This document shows positions 33,585 through 40,572 of a DNA stretch of 64,000 nucleotides, piece after piece. The DNA lies in the NCBI GenBank assembly GCA_903845115.1, contig CAIMWE010000063.1:1-64000 (forward strand). Direction: 5' to 3'. The stretch's first letter is position 1, and every line of letters starts with the position of its first letter. Under the pieces are notes generated by a model. The model did no database searches. It saw nothing but the letters and a program-made list of their open reading frames with translations, and was not told the DNA's origin. The translations under genes and the position numbers were made by a program. This DNA is from an uncultured Acidobacteriota bacterium. GTDB lineage: Bacteria; Acidobacteriota; Thermoanaerobaculia; UBA5066.

Positions 33585-33995
33585 TCACGGGCGCGACGGG
33601 TCGATCACGGTCAGGCCGTCGAAGCGGCGTCGAAAGAAGCCGCGATCGCGGGCCAGAAGACGGTCGGCCCGGACCTTCGCGTGCGAGCCGACGAGGAAGT
33701 CGGGAATCAGGTGCTCCCGCTTTCCGCCTTCGCGCCGGTAGACGTGCCAGAGGTCGCCGGCGAGATCGGCGCAGGCCTCGTCGAATGGGTCGAACCGGAT
33801 CCCTGCCGCTCCGAGGTGCTCGCCAATCCGGTCCGGCTCCCGGAGCGCGGCCCGAACCTCACTCCATACCACCGGGCAGACCACGAGAACGCCCGCGGCG
33901 TGGGCGGCCAAGAGGGCGGAAAGCGAGCTGTCCCGGTGCAGGGGGTCCTCGAGGAGGACGTCGAGCAGGACGGACGAATCGAGCGCCGTGATCAT
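33585..33995 (-). CDS. VapC-type PIN-domain toxin
   Basis: 136 residues. The PIN pattern is MITALDSSVLLDVLLEDP, PVVWSEVRAALREP, LIPDFLVGSHAKV and LLARDRGFFRRRF, with all four acidic positions. It is the toxin of an AbrB/VapC pair; its start overlaps the antitoxin stop by 4 bases. The module looks intact. Confidence 0.9.
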   Translation of the reverse strand: MITALDSSVLLDVLLEDPLHRDSSLSALLAAHAAGVLVVCPVVWSEVRAALREPDRIGEHLGAAGIRFDPFDEACADLAGDLWHVYRREGGKREHLIPDFLVGSHAKVRADRLLARDRGFFRRRFDGLTVIDPSRP

Positions 33996-34246
33996 TCCCC
34001 GTCGCGCTCCTTCGACCAGGCCGGTCCGCGCGAGGCCGCGAGCCAGCGATCGACGTCGACGCCGCGCCGCTCACCCAGGCCTACCAGGCTGCGGATCGGG
34101 TCCTCGGCGACCGCGCGCGAGGCGACGAGCGTGCCCTCTCGCTCTTCGAACATCAGCACGGTCCCCGCGGTCAGCCCAAGCCGCGCGCGCAGTGCTTTCG
34201 GGATCGTCACCTGACCCTTCTCGCTGACGATTGCGCTCGTTTTCAT
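33992..34246 (-). CDS. SpoVT/AbrB-type antitoxin
   Basis: 84 residues starting MKTSAIVSEKGQVTIPKALR, then RLGLTAGTVLMFEEREGTL: a swapped-hairpin AbrB domain as in MazE/VapB antitoxins. The C-terminal part (DPIRSLVGLGERRGVDVDRW) would bind the toxin. The long ORF in the track is not its true start; a promoter and operator sit directly at this ATG. Confidence 0.9.
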   Translation of the reverse strand: MKTSAIVSEKGQVTIPKALRARLGLTAGTVLMFEEREGTLVASRAVAEDPIRSLVGLGERRGVDVDRWLAASRGPAWSKERDGE

Positions 34247-34260
34247 ACCAATAGCGTATG
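34244..34260. promoter_or_regulatory. Inverted-repeat operator at the antitoxin start
   Basis: CATAC-CAATAGC-GTATG is a 5-7-5 inverted repeat that covers the start codon and the -10 box, so antitoxin binding would block transcription. This fits autoregulation usual for type II modules. Confidence 0.5.
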
Positions 34261-34281
34261 AATTCCTACAAGGACTGTCAA
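34253..34281 (-). promoter_or_regulatory. Sigma-70-type promoter of the AbrB/VapC pair
   Basis: On the minus strand a perfect TTGACA is followed by 17 bases and TACGCT. The ATG lies 6 bases after the -10 box, so the message would be leaderless or nearly so. This is the best promoter match in the window. Confidence 0.6.
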
Positions 34282-34303
34282 GATATGGTCCTCCGAAGAG
34301 ACC

Positions 34304-34411
34304 GTGCCTGTACCAGGGACGGGGGGCGGCGAGCTTGAGGGCGTCAGCGGAACGGCTGCACCACAGCACGAGGGTGGTGTAGCAAAGCCCGACGAAGGGA
34401 GCGACGCGGAG
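34304..34411 (-). pseudogene. Possible transposase C-terminal remnant
   Basis: An open stretch upstream of the antitoxin reads LRVAPFVGLCYTTLVLW and, a little later, AAPRPWYRH. This resembles the end of DDE transposases as I remember them, but no catalytic part is present and I could not search it. It would fit the scarred nature of this zone. Confidence 0.28.
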
Positions 34412-34526
34412 GACGGCGTCCTTCTTTCGGGTTGACGAATCGGCGAAGCCGAAGGAGACGCGTTCTCGGCGTTGCCCTGGGCCTCCCTCCCGGCGAGGCG
34501 ATATGCTCGCTGAGCAAAGGGGAAAG

Positions 34527-35939
34527 ATGGCCAAAGGGAACCTTCGAGGCATTACCGTCCTCCTCGTCGAGGACGAGCCGGAGCATCGCGAGGAGCTGGC
34601 CCGCTGCCTTGCCTTGCAGGGTGCGGCCGTCATCGAGGCTGCCGACGGGAAAGAGGGGATGTCGCTCTTCACCGCCGCTCCGCCGGATGTCGTCGTCTCG
34701 GACATCCGGATGCCCCGGATGGGGGGGCTCGAGATGACGGCCCTCATCAAGGCCCTCCGCCCGGAGACTCCCGTGGTCCTCATCACCGCATTCGCCGACA
34801 CCCAGACCCTCGTGAACGCGATCGAGCTGGAGGTGGCCGGGTTCGTCCCCAAGCCGGTCGACGCGGAGGCGCTCGTCCGCGCCGTCAGGAAATCAGTCCT
34901 GCCCCTCCTCCAGAGGCGCGAGATCGAGTTGCTCCGTCACCACGCGACCGTCTCTCTCGAGGCGAGCGTCGGGCCCAGCCCGGCCATGAAGGAGGTCCGG
35001 GAGGCCGTCTTGATGGTCGCCGGATCCGGATACAGCGTCCTCCTGCAGGGGGAGACGGGGGCGGGAAAGACCTACGTGGCGCGGCTCGTCCACGAAATGG
35101 GCGGCAGGCGCGGAAGCCCTTTCGTGCAGGTCGACCTCGGCTCGATCCCCGAGACTCTCCTCGAAGGGGAGCTGTTCGGCGTCCGCAAGGGAGCCTTCAC
35201 GGGCGCCGACCGCGATCGCCCAGGCCGCTTCGAGTCGGCGAAGGGGGGGACGATCTTCCTCGACGAGGTCAGCAGCCTCCCGCCGTCCGTGCAGGCGAAG
35301 CTCCTGCAAGTGGTCGAGGAGAGGCGCTATACCCCGCTCGGCGGCCGCGGCTCGGTGGCGCTGGACGCCCGGATCGTCGCGGCCGTCCAGGGCGACGCCC
35401 GGCTGGCCGTGCGCGAGAAGCGCCTTCGGGAGGACCTCTTCTTCCGCCTCGCGGAGGTCGAGATCGTCCTCCCCCCGATCCGGGAGAGGCTCGAGGACAT
35501 TCCGTGGCTCGCGCGCCGGTTTGCCGCCGAGGCAGCCGACGAGCTGGGCCGTCCCTTTTCTGGCCTCTCCCCCGCCGCCGAGGCCTTCCTTCTCCGGCAA
35601 CCGTGGCCAGGGAACGTCCGCGAGCTCCGGAACGTGGTCCGCCGGGCATTCCTCCTCACCTCCGGCGACGTCCTCACCGAGGACGCCATCCGTGGGGCGG
35701 AGCGTCGCGCGGGCGACCGGGCGCCCGGCCTGAACCCGCTCCCGGTCCGGTTGCCGCAGGTCCCCCTGGAGGAGCTCGAGAAGCTGGCCTTCACGCAGGC
35801 CCTGCTCGAATGCGGCGGAGCGAGGATGAAAGCGGCCCGCCTCCTCGGTCTCGACTACACGACCTTCCGGCGCCGGCTGCGCCGCTTCGGGATCGACGGC
35901 GAGCGAGGCGCAGGCAAGGGAAGGGCGGGCGAACCGTGA
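34527..35939 (+). CDS. NtrC-family sigma-54-dependent response regulator
   Basis: 470 residues from the ATG with AAAGGGGA upstream; an ATG at 34503 would add eight residues. The receiver (VLLVEDEPEHREEL, VVSDIRMPRMGG, VPKPVD) is followed by a AAA+ domain with Walker A GETGAGKT, the sigma-54 contact loop GAFTGAD, Walker B GGTIFLDEV, and a Fis-type helix-turn-helix at the end (ARLLGLDYTTFRRRLRRFG). It activates sigma-54 promoters and is coupled to the kinase downstream. Confidence 0.95.
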   Translation: MAKGNLRGITVLLVEDEPEHREELARCLALQGAAVIEAADGKEGMSLFTAAPPDVVVSDIRMPRMGGLEMTALIKALRPETPVVLITAFADTQTLVNAIELEVAGFVPKPVDAEALVRAVRKSVLPLLQRREIELLRHHATVSLEASVGPSPAMKEVREAVLMVAGSGYSVLLQGETGAGKTYVARLVHEMGGRRGSPFVQVDLGSIPETLLEGELFGVRKGAFTGADRDRPGRFESAKGGTIFLDEVSSLPPSVQAKLLQVVEERRYTPLGGRGSVALDARIVAAVQGDARLAVREKRLREDLFFRLAEVEIVLPPIRERLEDIPWLARRFAAEAADELGRPFSGLSPAAEAFLLRQPWPGNVRELRNVVRRAFLLTSGDVLTEDAIRGAERRAGDRAPGLNPLPVRLPQVPLEELEKLAFTQALLECGGARMKAARLLGLDYTTFRRRLRRFGIDGERGAGKGRAGEP

Positions 35940-37171
35940 CCCCGGCGGCGGACGGTTCGGCCGGCCCCGACCTCTCCCAGGCCCTCCTCGAGAGCGAGGA
36001 GAAGTTCCGGATCCTCGCCGAGAACGCCTCCGTGGGAGTCCTGGTCCGGCATCCCGGCGAGTCCCACTACGTCAACCAGGCCATTTCCGAGATCTTCGAG
36101 TCGACCCGGGAGGAAATGGTCACTCCCGGCTTCCTGGAAGGGCTCATCCATCCCGAGGACCTCCCGAACGTGCAGGACAAGGTCCGGCGGATTCGCAGCG
36201 GCGACCTCGACGCCGCCCACTTCTTCATCAGGGCCCGCCTAAGGTCCGGGTGCGTCCGGCCGCTCGAGATCTTCGCGTCCCGCCTCGTCTACTCGAAGGG
36301 GAGCGCCACCCTCCTGATCGTCATGGACCGGACGGAGCAGCAGCGGCTCGAGGAGGAGATCCGACAGAAGAACCTCCAGCTCGCGGAGCAGGCGGCGAGC
36401 CTGGAGAAACGCGTGATCGACGAGGTGGCGAAGCGGGCAGCCCGCGAGGCGGTCCTCCAGGGGCAGGCGAAGATGGCCGCGATGGGAGAGATGCTCGCCG
36501 CCATCGCCCACCAGTGGCGCCAGCCGGTCTCGACGCTCGGGATGGTCCTTCAGAACCTCGTCACCGAGAGCCGTGCCGGGGGCCTCGACGCCGCCAGGCT
36601 CGAGTCGGCCGTCGGGAAAGCCCGGCAGCAGCTCGGGTTTCTCTCCCAGACGGTCACCAGCTTCCTCTCCTTCTACCGTCCGGACCGAGGGTCGGTTGGA
36701 ATCGACCTCGTTCCGCTCCTCCTCGAGACCGCCTCGCTCCTGAAGGCGCAGCTCGACTACAACTTCGTCGACCTGCGGCTCGACACCGGGGCCGAGATCG
36801 ACGGGGAGTCCCTGTGGGTGCTCGGGCGTCCGAACGACCTGAAGCAGGTGATCGTCATCCTCCTGCAGAACGCCAAGGACGCCATCCTCGCGCGGCGGGC
36901 GGCGGACCCGAATACACCGTCCCTCGTCGACGTTCGCGTCCGCCCCGACGGCTCCTCGATCCGGGTCGAGGTCGAGGACACCGGCGGCGGGATTCCCCCC
37001 GAGATCCTCCCCCGGATCTTCGAGCCCTACTTCTCGACGAAGCCGCAGGGGACCGGAATCGGACTCTCCCTCGCCCGGAGCCTCGTCGAGGCGAGCCTCG
37101 GGGGAACTCTCTCGGCGTCGAACGGCCCGCTCGGGGCGCTCTTCACGATCCTCCTGCCTCCGGCTGGGTAG
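35936..37171 (+). CDS. PAS-domain sensor histidine kinase partner of the NtrC-type regulator
   Basis: 411 residues from a GTG overlapping the regulator stop. There are no transmembrane segments, so it is cytoplasmic. A PAS domain (FRILAENASVGVLVRHPGES) leads through a coiled coil to a HisKA-like H box (AAIAHQWRQPVSTLGM, typical of NtrB/ZraS-like kinases) and HATPase motifs (ILLQNAKDAI, DTGGGIPPEILP, GTGIGLSLARSLVE). It probably controls the adjacent regulator; the signal is unknown. Confidence 0.93.
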   Translation: MTPAADGSAGPDLSQALLESEEKFRILAENASVGVLVRHPGESHYVNQAISEIFESTREEMVTPGFLEGLIHPEDLPNVQDKVRRIRSGDLDAAHFFIRARLRSGCVRPLEIFASRLVYSKGSATLLIVMDRTEQQRLEEEIRQKNLQLAEQAASLEKRVIDEVAKRAAREAVLQGQAKMAAMGEMLAAIAHQWRQPVSTLGMVLQNLVTESRAGGLDAARLESAVGKARQQLGFLSQTVTSFLSFYRPDRGSVGIDLVPLLLETASLLKAQLDYNFVDLRLDTGAEIDGESLWVLGRPNDLKQVIVILLQNAKDAILARRAADPNTPSLVDVRVRPDGSSIRVEVEDTGGGIPPEILPRIFEPYFSTKPQGTGIGLSLARSLVEASLGGTLSASNGPLGALFTILLPPAG

Positions 37172-37219
37172 GCAAAACGCTCACCCCTCCGGCCGATCGG
37201 TAGGCAAGACGCCCACCCC
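37167..37219 (+). repeat. Two-copy short direct repeat after the kinase gene
   Basis: GGTAGGCAAAACGCTCACC at 37167 recurs as GGTAGGCAAGACGCCCACC at 37199, 32 bases apart; the first copy includes the kinase stop codon. It looks like a small tandem duplication. The remaining ~300 bases up to 37519 contain no gene or terminator that I can support. Confidence 0.5.
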
Positions 37220-37518
37220 GCTTCCGGAGGATCGAGCTTCCCCGCTCCCGACCCGGGTACCGGGCGGACCCTCGATCCGGCGCTGAACTCCTGAAGTGCC
37301 AGGGACTTACCTCCCGATCAGCCCTGGCCGGTCCTCTCCCGTCGCCGGGACGGGTGTCGCTGGCCTGTCTCCTGCACTGCACCCGGAAGCGGTGACGCGC
37401 TGGAGGCGGAGCGATCAGGTTCGACTTCGGAGGGAACGGGCGGGAGCGACGGCCCCGGGTTTGTCCGTCAAGGGCCGGTTCGCGGCTCAGGATCGCCTGC
37501 ACCGTCGGGCTCGTCCTG

Positions 37519-38355
37519 ATGGCGCTGGCGGTGCCGGCAGCGGCCGACGAGGCGAGGGACTTCCTGAACGTCCCGAGCGGCTCCTGGTACCCGGCCTACT
37601 ACCTGGTCCTCGCCGAGACCCGCTCTCCCGACGGGAGAACGGTCATCGACAGCACGACCAACCTCTTCCGGGTCACCAACACGCTGAACGTCTTCGGAAG
37701 GACGGGAGGCTGGAACCTCATCGTCCCCCTCCAGACGCTCTCGCTCTCGTACGACGGCGACACCGGCTCCCGGAAGACGAACGTCGGCGACCCGAAGTTC
37801 GTCTTCGACGTGAACCTCTTCGGCGCGCCCGCCCTCACCCGAGAGGAGTTCCGGTCCTACGTCCCCCAGCCGTACGCCAGCCTCCACGTCGCCGTCACCG
37901 CCCCCCTCGGGGCCTACGACCCGAAGGCGGCCCTGAACGCGGGAAGCAACCGCTGGACGATCACCCCCGAGGTCAACTACAGCTGGACCCCGAACGCCGG
38001 GAAGAGCTGGCTGGAGTTCTACTTCAAGCCGACCTTCTACACGGAGTTCCGGAACTACGCCGGGTCCAAGACGATGACCCAGGACGTGCAGCTCGACCTC
38101 GAGGGGCACGCGAGCCACGACCTCGCCCGCTGGGTCTGGGCCGCTCTCGACGTCTTCTACAACGTCGGCGGCGAGACCACCGTCGACGGCGTCCGGCAGC
38201 ACAACGGCGACAGCACCTTCAGTCTCGGAGCCACCGCCAACTTCATCCTGTGGCCGCACGGAAAGGTGCAGCTTGCCTACCGGGAACCCGTCTCCTCTCC
38301 GAGCGACATCTCCCGGACACGCACCTTCATGCTCTACGTCGCCCACCTCTTCTGA
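37519..38355 (+). CDS. Outer-membrane beta-barrel protein (phenol-degradation MetA-like)
   Basis: 278 residues from ATG 37519. Alternating beta strands ending in aromatic residues (RWTITPEVNYSWTPN, WLEFYFKPTFYTEF, WAALDVFYNVGGE, TFMLYVAHLF) fit the small barrel family annotated as MetA-pathway-of-phenol-degradation transporters. The ATG lies inside what looks like a signal peptide (IACTVGLVLMALAVPAAADE), with no ATG/GTG/TTG further upstream in frame, so the true start is uncertain. First gene of the large + strand cluster. Confidence 0.68.
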   Translation: MALAVPAAADEARDFLNVPSGSWYPAYYLVLAETRSPDGRTVIDSTTNLFRVTNTLNVFGRTGGWNLIVPLQTLSLSYDGDTGSRKTNVGDPKFVFDVNLFGAPALTREEFRSYVPQPYASLHVAVTAPLGAYDPKAALNAGSNRWTITPEVNYSWTPNAGKSWLEFYFKPTFYTEFRNYAGSKTMTQDVQLDLEGHASHDLARWVWAALDVFYNVGGETTVDGVRQHNGDSTFSLGATANFILWPHGKVQLAYREPVSSPSDISRTRTFMLYVAHLF

Positions 38356-38376
38356 GGGCCGTCGAGAAAGGACGCG

Positions 38377-39297
38377 ATGATGAACAGCACCATCCGAGAA
38401 CCCGCGAGGGGTCGACTGACGAACTTCCGCCCCGACGGAGCGACCGGACCGAATCGGGTGCTCCTGGGGCTGATGTCCCTCTTCCTCCTCGCCTTCCTCT
38501 ACATGGTGGTCCGCGCTTTTCTCGGGCACTCCCTTCACCTTCCCGGCATACCGGGCGGGCCCTACGGCAAGCTCGTACCCCCTCTAGGCTTCGCCTTCCT
38601 CTACCTCTCCTACACGAGGGGGTTCCGCAGCTCCCTCTTCCTCGTCGCCTTCGCCGCCGTGTTCTGCTGGCTGGCCGAGGAGTGCAGCGTCCACAACGGC
38701 TTCCCCTTCGGCCACTACTACTACTCCGACATGCTCGGCTACAAATTGGACGTCGTGCCGATCACGATCGGCCTCAACTACTTCTGGATCTACATCCTCC
38801 CCGGCCTCGTGGTCGCGAACCTGATCGTCCAGGGGAACCTTTCGGGCTCGGGCGGCGGGCTCGGCCGGCTCCTCTTCACGTCGTTCGTCGCGAGCGTCCT
38901 CGTCTCCGGAATCGATATGGCCGTCGACCCCCTCGATGCCACCAAGCTCTCCGAGTGGGTCTGGACGAAGAACAACTACACCGGCTACTACGGCATCCCG
39001 TACATGAACTACCTCGGCTACGTCCTCGTGATGACCCCCCTGTTCTTCGTCCACGGGGTGGTCGAACGGCGGATCGGCGCCTCCCCGCGCGGCCCCGTGA
39101 ACTGGCCCGTCGCCTCGCTCCCCCTCTTCTTCTATTTCCTCCTGTTCCTCCTCTACGGCATCCCGGCTCAGAGCGGAGTCTTCCTCGTCGCCTGCTTCAC
39201 GATGGGACTTCCCCTGGTCCTCGCCGTCGACCGCCTCGTGGGGTTCTTCGCGGGGCGCCACCTACCAGCGGACGAGCCGGCCGCCGCTCGCTCCTGA
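38377..39297 (+). CDS. CruF-like carotenoid biosynthesis membrane protein (DUF422)
   Basis: 306 residues with about seven hydrophobic helices. The segment WLAEECSVHNGFPFGHYYY, then LGYKLDVVPITIGLNYFWIY, matches the DUF422/CruF family, in which CruF hydrates the psi-end of carotenoids (1',2'-hydratase). No other carotenoid genes are visible here, so the substrate may be another isoprenoid. It follows the barrel protein by 21 bases and is probably in the same operon. Confidence 0.75.
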   Translation: MMNSTIREPARGRLTNFRPDGATGPNRVLLGLMSLFLLAFLYMVVRAFLGHSLHLPGIPGGPYGKLVPPLGFAFLYLSYTRGFRSSLFLVAFAAVFCWLAEECSVHNGFPFGHYYYSDMLGYKLDVVPITIGLNYFWIYILPGLVVANLIVQGNLSGSGGGLGRLLFTSFVASVLVSGIDMAVDPLDATKLSEWVWTKNNYTGYYGIPYMNYLGYVLVMTPLFFVHGVVERRIGASPRGPVNWPVASLPLFFYFLLFLLYGIPAQSGVFLVACFTMGLPLVLAVDRLVGFFAGRHLPADEPAAARS

Positions 39298-39308
39298 TTG
39301 ATGTCCAG

Positions 39309-39557
39309 ATGATCCGATTCGACTACGAAGCTCACGGGGACGAGGGACGGCTGGTCCTCTTCGGGCCGCTCGGCGCCGAGCAGGCCCCCGAGCTCAAGCG
39401 GACGATCCGGCGCTGCCTGGCCTCCACTCCCCACCTCGTCCTCCGGGTCAACGACGGGGGACAGATGGACGAAGCGTGCCTGCGGGTCGTCGAGGCGTCC
39501 TTCGCCACCGGCAGGGTCCGGAGCACTCCAGAGAATGAGAGGAGCCCGCACTCGTGA
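39309..39557 (+). CDS. STAS-like small protein
   Basis: 82 residues: FDYEAHGDEGRLVLFGPLGA, APELKRTIRRCLAS, and HLVLRVNDGGQMDEACLRVV. The beta-alpha pattern resembles a STAS/anti-sigma-antagonist fold, without an obvious phosphorylatable serine. The C-terminus ends abruptly at a duplication scar, so it may be truncated. Function unknown. Confidence 0.45.
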   Translation: MIRFDYEAHGDEGRLVLFGPLGAEQAPELKRTIRRCLASTPHLVLRVNDGGQMDEACLRVVEASFATGRVRSTPENERSPHS

Positions 39558-39583
39558 AGCTCGCCAGAGCCATTTCCCTCGCC
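39537..39583 (+). repeat. Duplication scar, copy 1 of the LinD-like gene 5' end
   Basis: This 47-base stretch matches 40556-40602, the ribosome-binding site and signal-peptide start of the LinD-like gene, at 39 positions (shared core TGAAGCTC.CCAGAGCCATT). It lies 5' to the activator, as expected if a LinD-like gene once stood here. Confidence 0.7.
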
Positions 39584-39646
39584 ACCGTCGTCGACCTCTC
39601 GAAGACTTCCACCGACCACGACGTCGTTCCTTCGGAAGCCCGTTGA
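39554..39646 (+). pseudogene. 30-codon remnant of a second LinD-like gene
   Basis: GTG at 39554 overlaps the STAS-like stop (GTGA) and opens a frame VKLARAISLATVV like the MKLSRAIPFAAFA signal peptide at 40573. It then departs and stops at 39646 after DHDVVPSEAR. It is read as the head of a lost copy of the LinD-like gene. Confidence 0.6.
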
Positions 39647-39695
39647 GCCGGGAGCGACAGGAGAAGCGAATGCCTAACCGGAAAGGAGCAGTCCC

Positions 39696-40535
39696 ATGAT
39701 CGTCGGAGGCGTCGACATCGGTTCCACCACCGCGAAGGCGGTCGTCCTGAGGGGTGACGAGATCATCCTCGGCACCATCCTTCGAGTCACGACCAAGCCG
39801 GAGCACACGGCGAACCTGGCCATGGAGGAGGCGCTGAAGAAGGCGGGCCTCTCCTCCGTCCAGGAGCTGGACTACGTCGTGGCCACCGGCTACGGCCGGC
39901 AGAAGACCACGTTCGCCAACGAGAACATCTCGGAGATCTCCTGCCACGCCCGCGGCGCCTGGCACGTCTGCCCGTCGGTCCGGACCATCATCGACATCGG
40001 TGGCCAGGACTGCAAGTCGATGTCCGTCACGGAGAAGGGAACCGTCGCCGGCTTCGAGATGAACGACCGTTGCGCCGCCGGTACCGGCCGCTTCTTCGAC
40101 GTCATGGCCAAGGTCCTGACGTGCGGCTACGACGGGATCTCGAGCCTCCAGAACGTCAGCGAGACCCCGGCCCACATCACGAGCCAGTGCAGCGTCTTCG
40201 CCGAGTCGGAAGTGATCTCGCTCGTCAACAACGACGTGCCGCTCGCCGACATCATCACCGGCATCAACCTGTCGGTCGCCGGGCGCGCCGGGGGCCTCCT
40301 GAGACGGGTCGGCGTGAAGTCCGACGTCGTCATGACCGGGGGGTGCTCCAGGAACGCCGGCCTGATCCACGCGCTGGAGAAGGCGCTCGGCGTCCCGATC
40401 CTGATGCTCCCGGTGGACCCGCAGTTCATGGGCGCCGTCGGCGCCGCGGTCTTCGCCCGGGACAAGGCGACCGCGGCGAAGGCCGTGCCGGTCGCGACGC
40501 AACCGGCGAAGGAGGCCAGCCATGGGACTGTCTGA
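39696..40535 (+). CDS. 2-hydroxyacyl-CoA dehydratase activator (archerase, BadF/BadG/HgdC family)
   Basis: 279 residues. An ASKHA-fold ATPase that forms a dimer around one [4Fe-4S] cluster and pumps a low-potential electron into its dehydratase by ATP hydrolysis. Seen: phosphate loop GGVDIGSTTAKAVVL, TGYGRQK, IDIGGQDCK, and the two cluster cysteines in DRCAAGTGRFF and SQCSVFAESEV. The ATG has GGAAAGGAG upstream. It is the only activator for three dehydratase pairs. Its last ten residues (PAKEASHGTV) reappear as a relic at 42366-42398. Confidence 0.95.
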   Translation: MIVGGVDIGSTTAKAVVLRGDEIILGTILRVTTKPEHTANLAMEEALKKAGLSSVQELDYVVATGYGRQKTTFANENISEISCHARGAWHVCPSVRTIIDIGGQDCKSMSVTEKGTVAGFEMNDRCAAGTGRFFDVMAKVLTCGYDGISSLQNVSETPAHITSQCSVFAESEVISLVNNDVPLADIITGINLSVAGRAGGLLRRVGVKSDVVMTGGCSRNAGLIHALEKALGVPILMLPVDPQFMGAVGAAVFARDKATAAKAVPVATQPAKEASHGTV

Positions 40536-40547
40536 ACCTTCGCCAAC
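40503..40547 (+). repeat. Direct repeat copy A: activator end plus dehydratase start
   Basis: Forty of 45 bases match 42366-42410. The repeat spans the ribosome-binding site GAAGGAGG and the codons for MGLSE of the dehydratase gene at 42385. Here those codons lead nowhere except into the LinD-like frame, so this is the head of a lost dehydratase copy. Confidence 0.8.
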
Positions 40548-40572
40548 CCCGGAAAGAGAGGGGCCAGCAATC

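Noticed and set aside
40522-40572. Start of the LinD-like protein at ATG 40522 with 17 extra residues
   Set aside because: Those codons are the duplicated head of the dehydratase gene; the real signal peptide and its own start lie at 40573.
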